Part shown: piece by piece, positions 1 through 5,114 of the stretch
Numbering within the stretch: the first letter of the stretch is position 1
Layout: every line of letters starts with the position of its first letter
DNA from: an uncultured Anaerolineae bacterium
GTDB lineage: Bacteria > Chloroflexota > Anaerolineae > Anaerolineales > Villigracilaceae
NCBI GenBank assembly: GCA_903882765.1
Contig: CAIRYE010000140.1
Span: forward strand, 1-5,302
Direction: 5' to 3'
DNA length: 5,302 bases
Notes under the pieces: generated by a model
Told to the model about the DNA's origin: nothing
The model's database searches: none
What the model saw: the letters and a program-made list of their open reading frames with translations, nothing else
Position numbers and translations under genes: made by a program

Positions 1-696
1 GAGACATATCCAAATTCCGCCGCTCCCTCTAAGCCGGGTTTCCAGAAGCTACACTCCAAAGCTTCTGGGCTCAATTTTGTTATGTATGACCCGCGTGGGC
101 CTGAGTCTATCCAAGGTGAAAAGATGCCTTTGTTGGTATATCTGCACGGCAGCTCCTACCGTGGTGTACCATTGGCGTTGTTACAAGAGTCAGTCTTCGC
201 TTCGCAAATAGCTGGCATCGCCGAGTTTCCCTTTATAGCAATCGCTCCTGTTGGGGATGGTGGGTTTGAGTTTTGGACGAAGGAACCGTTGAAAACGAGC
301 TTAGTGGCCTTGATCAACGAAACGGTTGAGACATATGCGCTCGACCCGACCCGGGTGGTTTTGATCGGCGATGGAATGGGCGCGAACGGGGTATGGGTGG
401 TTGGGCTAGAAACCCCAAAAACATTTTCCGCCTTGGTACCTGTGGGCGGTTATGCCTCCTATCCATTTACCGTGCCGGCGAACATCTGTGACTTAAAAGA
501 GATTCCAGTGTGGGCGTTTCATGGCGGTATGGATGTTTTTGTGCCAGCGGAAGTAGAGCAGCAACTAGTGGATGCTCTGAGCGCATGTGGTGGAAAAGCG
601 CAAATGACCATGCATGAGGATATGACCATAAATATCCTGCATATTGTCTATCGCGATAAGGAACTTTACGATTGGCTGGCGCTGCAATCCAAATAA
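1..696 (+). CDS. 5'-truncated alpha/beta-hydrolase (esterase/phospholipase-like), nucleophile Ser replaced by Gly
   Basis: The reading frame is open from base 1, so the gene starts outside the window; the ATG at 82 is probably internal, because the residues before it (PGFQKL, then GLNFVMYDPRG) look like the first strand of this fold. In visible-frame numbering, an oxyanion-type LHGSS lies at residues 48-52. 'LDPTRVVLIG' then leads into the nucleophile elbow GDGMG at 123-127, where the family has G-x-S-x-G. Residue 125 is Gly (codon gga at 373-375), so the catalytic Ser is missing. HGGMD at 174-178 carries the expected acid, Asp178. The usual 'GHdsW' His motif is not obvious: the nearest His is 214, about four residues later than I would expect. 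The C-terminal 'ELYDWL' is typical. The family hydrolyses esters or peptides in the cytoplasm or envelope. This copy may be an inactive pseudoenzyme or a decaying gene. No frameshift or internal stop is seen. Any signal peptide lies outside the window. Confidence 0.8.
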   Translation, partial: ETYPNSAAPSKPGFQKLHSKASGLNFVMYDPRGPESIQGEKMPLLVYLHGSSYRGVPLALLQESVFASQIAGIAEFPFIAIAPVGDGGFEFWTKEPLKTSLVALINETVETYALDPTRVVLIGDGMGANGVWVVGLETPKTFSALVPVGGYASYPFTVPANICDLKEIPVWAFHGGMDVFVPAEVEQQLVDALSACGGKAQMTMHEDMTINILHIVYRDKELYDWLALQSK

Positions 697-833
697 CGCC
701 GGCACGGTTTGCACTATACTTTAAAGGAAGGCACAACACACAGTGCAATAGGATCACCAAAATCGACCCGGCCAAGCAAAGCCGTGGCTGGTGTGGCGGT
801 TATGAAGAGACCAATTTTCGAAGGGATGAACCA
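697..833 (+). promoter_or_regulatory. Intergenic region with possible promoter for the 90-aa gene
   Basis: This 137-bp gap contains TATACT at 715-720, a good -10-like hexamer, but no convincing -35 at the right distance. TTGCAC (709-714) and GTGCAA (743-748) form a 6-bp inverted repeat around the -10-like site, with a 28-nt gap. That could be an operator or chance. There is no T-run terminator after the hydrolase stop, so read-through from the hydrolase gene is equally possible. Confidence 0.2.
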
Positions 834-1106
834 ATGGGAACAATTTGCATCAAGACAACCGACTACATAGAAGCAGAGGCACTAAAGCTCTTTTTGGATG
901 AATACGGCATCCCTACTGTTCTAGCCCCGTTTATGGATGGTATCGTTAGCAGCATCGGCAGCGAATCACGTTTTTACTCGCTTTTAGTATTGCGCCAATA
1001 CCTGCCCCAAGTGGTAACCGCCTTGCAAGAAGATGAAAATGACCTGATAACCCCCGACGAACTAGCCGGGTTAGTGCAACAACTGTCGGGTTCAGAGAAG
1101 AGCTAA
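834..1106 (+). CDS. Small hypothetical protein, DUF2007-like layout (90 aa)
   Basis: The start is placed at the ATG at 834 because AAGGGA (821-826) sits 7 nt upstream and because the protein-like sequence begins there. The upstream extension of the frame runs back into the hydrolase gene and looks non-coding. The protein opens with a beta strand (TICIKTTD). A helix rich in Glu/Leu follows (EAEALKLFLDEY, residues 13-24), then GIPTVL, a variable middle, a second strand (FYSLLVL, 47-53) and an acidic helix (QVVTALQEDE). This strand-helix-strand-helix order, with 'AxxLxxFLxxxGIP', recalls the DUF2007 family of putative signal-transducing proteins. There is no Cys or His metal site, signal peptide or membrane segment. 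The function is unknown. The gene follows the hydrolase on the same strand, and its stop is about 10 nt from repeat copy A. I am fairly sure it is a gene and unsure of the family. Confidence 0.62.
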   Translation: MGTICIKTTDYIEAEALKLFLDEYGIPTVLAPFMDGIVSSIGSESRFYSLLVLRQYLPQVVTALQEDENDLITPDELAGLVQQLSGSEKS

Positions 1107-1115
1107 GGGCAGGCT

Positions 1116-1320
1116 CACACAAAGAAGAGAGAAGTGCGGGTTCGCGCAAAGGCCGCCAAGAACACGAAGAAGAGCAAAGATCAGCAAAATTGGGCGGGCA
1201 TGCGCTCTTTCGTAGTGGCTGGGCATGACCAGCCAAGTTGGCGAAAGCCAACCCCCACAATCCTAGCGAGAAATGTAAGTGTTGCTGGCAAAAAATCTCT
1301 ATCACCCAAAGTTCAAATTG
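1116..1320 (+). repeat. Structured dispersed repeat, copy A
   Basis: The copy starts with an A/G-rich stretch of 'cacaaagaagag' type and ends in 'atcacccaaagttcaaa'. The core at 1198-1320 matches copy C (4989-5111) with 4 differences by eye. It can form these structures: CGAAgaAGAGC (1165-1175) with GCTCTTTCG (1204-1212); GGCTGG (1217-1222) with CCAGCC (1229-1234); and GTTGGC (1237-1242) with GCCAAC (1247-1252) around a GAAA loop. It starts about 10 nt after the stop of the 90-aa gene. Open frames across it in both directions (for example a 'GHDQPSW' frame on + and 'MIEIFCQQ' on -) recur only because the repeat recurs. They are not counted as genes. Confidence 0.88.
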
Positions 1321-1331
1321 CCCTTATCAGG

Positions 1332-1456
1332 TCGGTTTGACCGAACAAGCCATGCACACAAAGATGAGCGACGAAGAGCAAATTGGGAAGTGACATTTGC
1401 CCTTTCGTAGTTGCTGAGCATGACCAGCCAAGTTGGCGATAGCCAACCCTCACCCA
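1332..1456 (+). repeat. Structured dispersed repeat, copy B, right-truncated at the NmrA-like gene
   Basis: The copy begins with TCGG-tttga-CCGA (1332-1344), which copy C shares at the same distance from ACACAAAG. It keeps the conserved hairpin GTTGGC (1432-1437), loop GATA (1438-1441), GCCAAC (1442-1447). The GGCTGG/CCAGCC hairpin seen in A and C is weakened here. The outer arms differ from the other copies but remain complementary: ACGAAGAGCAAAT (1371-1383) faces ATTTGCCCTTTCGT (1395-1408). The match stops at about 1456, inside the end of the NmrA-like gene. The right half, present in A, C and D, is missing. Confidence 0.82.
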
Positions 1457-2322
1457 CGATGCCGCTCGCACCATTGCCGCAATGTGATCTTTGGCGCGCC
1501 GAGCAGACGGTTGGCTTCTTCGGACGAGCCATCTTCCCCCCAGCGTTCGTAATGCTCCATCAGGGTAGCCATCCCTTTCCATTCTTCATTGAACGTAACC
1601 GCGCCCATCAACCCCAGCATGCGGCAAGAGTACTTCGATATCTTCATCCCCGGCGCGGCAAGGTCGCGATACACCTCCATCGCTTGTTCCATCGTCCAAG
1701 CCTCGGGACCATAGATGGAGAGCTCCTTGTTCAGGGTGGCGTCATCGGCGAAACAGCGAGCGACCATGCGCGCTAAGTCATCGGCGGCAACCCAATGCAG
1801 CGGGTGCTTTTGGCTGCCGATCAGTGAGATCGAGCTACCCTGCACGAACAGCGGCAGCGACTCCATCACCCACGAACAGCGAAGAATGGTGGTTGGCAGG
1901 CCGCTTTCTTTTAGGGCTGCTTCGCCGCGCAGTTTGGCGATGCTTTCGGGGGTGTCGGCTTTCTCCTTACTTACGGCATAAGCCGAGATGAGCGACACGC
2001 GCGGTACTCCGTTTTGTTTGGCGGCCTTGGCAATTTGTTGCACGCCAAGATGATCGGCGCGCTCAAAATCCACCGCTTTGGGACCGCCTTTGATGCTGAT
2101 GTGAACGCCGGCGCAGCCTTGTGTTGCCAAAAGAAGCGATGGCATATCTTCATAATCGCCGGCAACGATCTCGACGGTTTCACCAAACAGCGCCTTGGCC
2201 TTTAACGGCGACCGTGCCAAAAGACGCACCGAGCGGCCATCGCGTATCAACTGCTCAACCACCGGCTTGCCGAGCATCCCAGTGCCGCCGATGACCAAAA
2301 TTGGGAGGGGTGTATTACTCAT
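1450..2322 (-). CDS. NmrA-like / atypical SDR NAD(P)H-binding protein
   Basis: This 290-residue Rossmann protein has the dinucleotide motif GGTGMLG at residues 12-18 right after the first strand (ILVIG). Arg34 and Arg37 close the second strand (SVRLLARSP); basic residues here usually favour NADP(H). 'VEIVAGDYED' (50-59) matches the adenine-side strand of NmrA/HSCARG-type proteins. A middle 'RVSLISAYAVSK' and 'KESGLPTTILRCSWVMES' (138-155) fit the same group, and the length is normal. YAVSK (115-119) has the SDR spacing Y-x-x-x-K. Many NmrA-like members have no conserved catalytic pair, so it could be a reductase or a redox-sensing protein. The start at 2322 is 1 nt after the CPBP stop (TAA-G-ATG), with no clear ribosome site of its own, which suggests translational coupling. 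The stop codon (1450-1452) lies inside repeat copy B, so the last residues may be repeat-derived. Confidence 0.9.
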   Translation of the reverse strand: MSNTPLPILVIGGTGMLGKPVVEQLIRDGRSVRLLARSPLKAKALFGETVEIVAGDYEDMPSLLLATQGCAGVHISIKGGPKAVDFERADHLGVQQIAKAAKQNGVPRVSLISAYAVSKEKADTPESIAKLRGEAALKESGLPTTILRCSWVMESLPLFVQGSSISLIGSQKHPLHWVAADDLARMVARCFADDATLNKELSIYGPEAWTMEQAMEVYRDLAAPGMKISKYSCRMLGLMGAVTFNEEWKGMATLMEHYERWGEDGSSEEANRLLGAPKITLRQWCERHRG

Positions 2323-2323
2323 C

Positions 2324-3049
2324 TTATTTGGCCATTAAAACAATGGCCAATGTTTCGATCAGGTTCAAGGCAAAGTGGGCGGCGATGGGGGCGATCAGGT
2401 TCTTGCGGGTAACGCGCAGCCACACAAACAAGCCCCCGGCAACAATCCCGGTCAGCAAAATATACCAAAAACCACCAGTCCAATGCAGCAGACCAAAAAA
2501 GAAGCAAGAAAGCCCGATGGCAACCGGCTGGCTAAACTTGCCTAAAAGCTTAGAAAAACCGTATCCGCGATAAATCACTTCCTCAACATAAGGCGCCAGC
2601 AACACATTGGCGATGGCAAATGGCACCAAGGCCGAGCCAAGCGCGCTAAACAATTCTCCAGCCGGCACGTAATCCCAAATGTTCTGCAGGCTCGCCATCA
2701 TCGGCGAGAGGAATGTCAGGTACACCCAAGCCAAAACCACGCCTGGCACAACCCCAATGACCACCTCGCGCCAAAACGATTGCCCGGCCGCCAGTTGTAG
2801 GCCGATCGAACCCCAGGAAAGACCCTCCTTCTTGATGGTGCGGTAAACCACCCACAGCAGCAGCAATTGGATGACCACCAGCTGGTACGGGGTGGAGTTC
2901 GCCACCAGGGTAGGGATGGCGTCCACGTTTTGACCCTGCGAGACCACCCCGTAGTACACCGACATCACCAGGATGCCCGCCAGAAAGAGGATCGGGCCGG
3001 TAAGAAGCACCCACCAGGTTCGAGAAAATTTAGCTTCAGTTGTTTTCAT
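2324..3049 (-). CDS. CPBP-family intramembrane metalloprotease-like protein (ABI/Abi-type)
   Basis: The start is the ATG at 3049 (MKTTEAKF), giving 241 residues. AAAGAG (3055-3060) lies 5 nt upstream, and the epimerase stop is 2 nt upstream; the 42 residues of open frame before this Met overlap the upstream gene. All three CPBP motifs are intact: E156-E157-x-x-x-R161 (in VEEVIYR), F185-x-x-x-H189 and H225-x-x-x-N229. Hydrophobic segments lie near residues 12-34, 54-70, 93-115, 136-155, 174-190, 196-212 and 219-238, so it is a polytopic inner-membrane protein. The family includes CAAX-prenyl proteases (Rce1), bacteriocin-immunity proteins and membrane scaffolds. In bacteria without prenylated CAAX proteins, the substrate is usually unknown. 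No CAAX-type or small-peptide partner gene is visible. Its place between two SDR genes in one operon is the main clue to its role. Confidence 0.93.
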   Translation of the reverse strand: MKTTEAKFSRTWWVLLTGPILFLAGILVMSVYYGVVSQGQNVDAIPTLVANSTPYQLVVIQLLLLWVVYRTIKKEGLSWGSIGLQLAAGQSFWREVVIGVVPGVVLAWVYLTFLSPMMASLQNIWDYVPAGELFSALGSALVPFAIANVLLAPYVEEVIYRGYGFSKLLGKFSQPVAIGLSCFFFGLLHWTGGFWYILLTGIVAGGLFVWLRVTRKNLIAPIAAHFALNLIETLAIVLMAK

Positions 3050-3051
3050 TT

Positions 3052-3984
3052 TTACTCTTTTATGTTTGTTTTGCACCAATCGACGGTTTCCCGCACGGCG
3101 GTCGCAAGGGGGGTTGGTTGCAGGCCAAAGGCCTTGCTGGCTTTTGAGGTATCGATGACGAAAGGAGCTTCCCACTCGTACATCATTTCCACCGATTCAG
3201 CGATCGTTTTATCGAACAAGCCTAAAATGCGCATCATCATAGCGCCGGCCGCCATCTTTTTTACCGGCCTGCCCAGCTCGGCTTCCAGCAATTTCACAAA
3301 TTCGGCCTCGCTGATAGGAGCGTTGCTTGGCGCGAACCAAACTTGGCCAAGGGCCTCGGGGCGGGTGCCAAGGGTGGCAAGCAGGTTGCCGAAGTCTTTG
3401 ATGTAAGTGAAAGTGTGAGGTTGATGGATATCGCCCATCAGGTCCACCGGTTTATTGAGCAGGGCAGGGGCGATAGCGAACGAGGTGAGCGCGCCATCAT
3501 AGGGGCCGAAGAAGTTAGAGGCGCGGCCAATGGCGGCACGAACCTTGCCGGCGGCGTGGGCATCCAAGATCTGCTGCGCCATCTCGGCTCGCACTTTGCC
3601 TTTGCGGCTGGTAGGCACAACGGGAGAATCCTCGCGTAGGCTGCCGCTAAAGTGGCCGTACATATACAGGTTGTCGCCCAGCACCAAGGGGGTTCCGTTG
3701 GCAATTGCGGCATCGAGGATGGCGCCTTGCAAGGCAGGGAATTTTTGCGCCCACTCGTAATACGCCGGCTGGGCGCACTGGTATACACAAGCAGCGTCTT
3801 TGGTGAGCGCGATAATCTTAGCGCTGTCGTAAGCATCGCTTGCCACCAGCTCTACTCCGTTGGGCAAGTCGCTCATCTTGCCAGATCGGTTGATCATTCG
3901 CACGGATTTGCCCATCTTCAACAAGGCTTCCGCTGTCCACCGCCCGAGGGTGCCTGTGCCATACACTACATGCAATTCTGTCAT
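3052..3984 (-). CDS. NAD-dependent epimerase/dehydratase-like extended SDR
   Basis: This 310-residue Rossmann protein has GTGTLG at residues 9-14 after the strand HVVY. Arg33 at the end of the second strand and 'VELVASDAYD' (44-53) fit NAD(P) binding. 'IGRASNFFGP' (152-161) and 'TYIKDFGNLL' (193-202) are the typical late motifs of extended SDRs. The usual catalytic Y-x-x-x-K is not seen where it belongs: after 'NLYMYG' (105-110), the helix that should carry it reads PTSRKGKVRAEMA (124-136). The catalysed step, if any, therefore cannot be assigned to classical epimerase chemistry. The start is the ATG at 3984, with a strong AAAGGAG (3991-3997) 6 nt upstream. The nearby ATG at 3989 is out of frame and stops at once. 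The gene heads the three-gene run that continues into CPBP and the NmrA-like SDR. The substrate is unknown. Confidence 0.9.
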   Translation of the reverse strand: MTELHVVYGTGTLGRWTAEALLKMGKSVRMINRSGKMSDLPNGVELVASDAYDSAKIIALTKDAACVYQCAQPAYYEWAQKFPALQGAILDAAIANGTPLVLGDNLYMYGHFSGSLREDSPVVPTSRKGKVRAEMAQQILDAHAAGKVRAAIGRASNFFGPYDGALTSFAIAPALLNKPVDLMGDIHQPHTFTYIKDFGNLLATLGTRPEALGQVWFAPSNAPISEAEFVKLLEAELGRPVKKMAAGAMMMRILGLFDKTIAESVEMMYEWEAPFVIDTSKASKAFGLQPTPLATAVRETVDWCKTNIKE

Positions 3985-4130
3985 TTCATTCTCCTTTGAT
4001 CTTGCTTGTTATTTCTTGTTTGCCGAAGTCTCTTATCGGTAATAATTTTGTTTTTGCGAACCAATTTAGCGCGAGCCAATGGCCTACCGCGCTGAATATT
4101 GTGTGATGAAGACGAGTTCGAACCGTGGCA
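3985..4130 (-). promoter_or_regulatory. tetR-epimerase spacer with GC-rich inverted repeat
   Basis: This 146-bp gap separates tetR from the epimerase. AGCGCG (4068-4073) and CGCGCT (4088-4093) pair as a 6-bp stem. Inside it AGCC (4074-4077) can pair with GGC (4081-4083) and T4085, bulging c4084, around an aat loop. No U-run follows on either strand, so it is not a standard intrinsic terminator. It could attenuate, act as an operator or mark an mRNA processing site. The region on the promoter side of the epimerase start is A/T-rich (about 4030-4066), but I see no convincing -35/-10 pair. The tetR operator motif (ACTTAC...GTAAGT) does not recur here. Confidence 0.35.
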
Positions 4131-4805
4131 TTATTCGCCGCTGACCTTTCGGCTTACGGTTTCGTTGGACGAATGAAATTGCGTAAGAATAGCGTCTAAC
4201 TCGTATTGGTACAGCTGGGCTGGGTCCATACCGAAGGGGGGCAGGCTGCCGGCGATCTCGAGCGAGACGAAGCCATGAACCCGCGACCAGATAAGCACGG
4301 CGATGGCGAGGCAGTTCATTTCCTCGTCTTGTACCGGCGGATAGCTCTTGAGGCGGCCATTCTGATGAAGGGCAGCGATGACGCTCACAAGCGGGCTGAT
4401 TGCGCACTCGGCTGCCGGCAAGGTTTGCTCACGCGGGGCAACGTAGCCGGGGATGGGTGTGCCAAAGATGAGCTGGTAGCGTTCGGGGTACTTGTTTGCC
4501 CAATCGCGGTAGGCATTACCAATGGCGCGCAGCTGACCGGGCAAGTCCTCGGTGGGGGCAGCTTGTTGGGCATTGTGCTGGGCGTCGCCGAAGAGGGTGT
4601 AGGCTTCTACCACCAGGGCGGTAACCAAGGCGTCCCGGTTGGGGAAGTAGTTGTAAATGGAGGGCGCGGCGATCTTGAGGGCGCGGGCAATCGCGCGAAG
4701 CGAAAGCGCCGGCGCGCCTTCAAGGGCGATCTGCTGCCAGGCGGCATCGATGATCCTTTCGCGCAGGTCAGATCGGGAGGTTCTACTAAGGGGTCTGGGT
4801 GACAT
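4131..4805 (-). CDS. TetR/AcrR-family transcriptional regulator with WHG (TetR_C_13) ligand domain
   Basis: The protein has 224 residues. Residues 14-62 form the TetR_N DNA-binding domain: helix 1 (LRERIIDAAWQQIALEG), then the helix-turn-helix with 'LSLRAIARALKIAAPSIYNYFPNRDAL' landmarks (A-I-A-x-x-L at 38-43, IYNYF at 50-54). The C-terminal half carries 'YRDWANKYPERYQLIFG' (99-115) and the signature W173-x-x-x-H177-G178, the residues for which the WHG domain is named. It is probably a cytoplasmic dimeric repressor released by a small hydrophobic ligand. The start is the ATG at 4805, with AAAGGA (4812-4817) 6 nt upstream. A perfect inverted repeat at 4823-4837 just ahead of the ribosome site suggests autoregulation. 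The gene reads in the same direction as the epimerase, CPBP and NmrA-like genes, so it is likely their local regulator, though no matching operator lies in front of the epimerase. The ligand is unknown. Confidence 0.95.
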   Translation of the reverse strand: MSPRPLSRTSRSDLRERIIDAAWQQIALEGAPALSLRAIARALKIAAPSIYNYFPNRDALVTALVVEAYTLFGDAQHNAQQAAPTEDLPGQLRAIGNAYRDWANKYPERYQLIFGTPIPGYVAPREQTLPAAECAISPLVSVIAALHQNGRLKSYPPVQDEEMNCLAIAVLIWSRVHGFVSLEIAGSLPPFGMDPAQLYQYELDAILTQFHSSNETVSRKVSGE

Positions 4806-4926
4806 AAGGGATCCTTTTCTATACTTACGCTGTAAGTTTACACCATAAGTTTAGTAATGGCAAGAGCTAAGAACCAGCGAGGGTAGACACAACCCTAAAA
4901 GAACCAGATCAAGAGTAAGTATCACA
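4806..4926. other. tetR upstream region, no gene
   Basis: Apart from the tetR ribosome site and operator, this stretch holds AGGGT (4880-4884) and ACCCT (4892-4896) as a short inverted repeat and little else. No coding potential is seen. From 4927 to the right edge the sequence is repeat copies C and D, so no gene is recognised between 4806 and 5302. Confidence 0.5.
4823..4837. promoter_or_regulatory. Probable TetR operator (autoregulatory)
   Basis: ACTTAC-gct-GTAAGT is a perfect 6-bp inverted repeat with a 3-nt centre, lying 18-32 nt ahead of the tetR start. This size and sequence style (ACTTACnnnGTAAGT) is common for operators of WHG-type TetR regulators, from memory. A TATAGA on the - strand (4818-4823) touches its edge and could be the -10. 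A degenerate second copy (10 of 15 matches) overlaps it at 4836-4850. Binding would block tetR transcription. Confidence 0.6.
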
Positions 4927-5114
4927 TCGGCCTAACCGAGTGCGCATAGCACACAAAGAAGAGCAAAGAAGTACAAAGAGCGTCGGGGGCATGCGCTCCT
5001 TCGTAGTGGCTGGGCATGACCAGCCAAGTTGGCGAGAGCCAACCCCCACAAGCCTAGCGAGAAATGTAAGTGTTGCTGGCAAAAAATCTCTATCACCCAA
5101 AGTTCAAAGTGCGG
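4927..5114 (+). repeat. Structured dispersed repeat, copy C
   Basis: The copy opens with TCGG-cctaa-CCGA (4927-4939), then ACACAAAG (4951-4958) and an A/G-rich run. The core 4989-5111 matches copy A with 4 differences by eye. The conserved hairpin is GTTGGC (5028-5033), loop GAGA (5034-5037), GCCAAC (5038-5043), preceded by a perfect GGCTGG/CCAGCC hairpin. The 3' half carries the same diverged arm as copy A ('gtaagtgttgctgg'). It joins copy D directly, with 175 bp between equivalent points. Confidence 0.9.

Noticed and set aside
467..775. 102-residue open frame on the - strand inside the hydrolase
   Set aside because: It is a shadow of the hydrolase coding frame, with no recognisable motif, and it reads through the start of an intergenic region.
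672..833. Longer start (TTG at 672) for the 90-aa protein
   Set aside because: It would overlap the hydrolase end, the extra 54 residues look unlike protein, and a better ribosome site precedes the ATG at 834.
1134..1340. Open frame with 'GHDQPSW...SVAGKKSLSPKVQ', recurring at 4940-5194
   Set aside because: The similarity comes from the repeat being copied. The frame has no ribosome site and the repeat is open in several frames on both strands. The same applies to the '- strand' frames with 'MIEIFCQQ' (946-1305, 4932-5192, 5104-5295).
1116..1456. Insertion sequence or MITE with terminal inverted repeats
   Set aside because: I see no transposase, no target duplications and no matching terminal inverted repeats at the ends of the copies; the inverted repeats are internal. 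A MITE-like origin remains possible but is not shown.
3050..3175. Longer CPBP start giving 283 residues
   Set aside because: The extra 42 residues overlap the epimerase C-terminus in another frame and are basic and non-hydrophobic. The ATG at 3049 has AAAGAG at the right distance.
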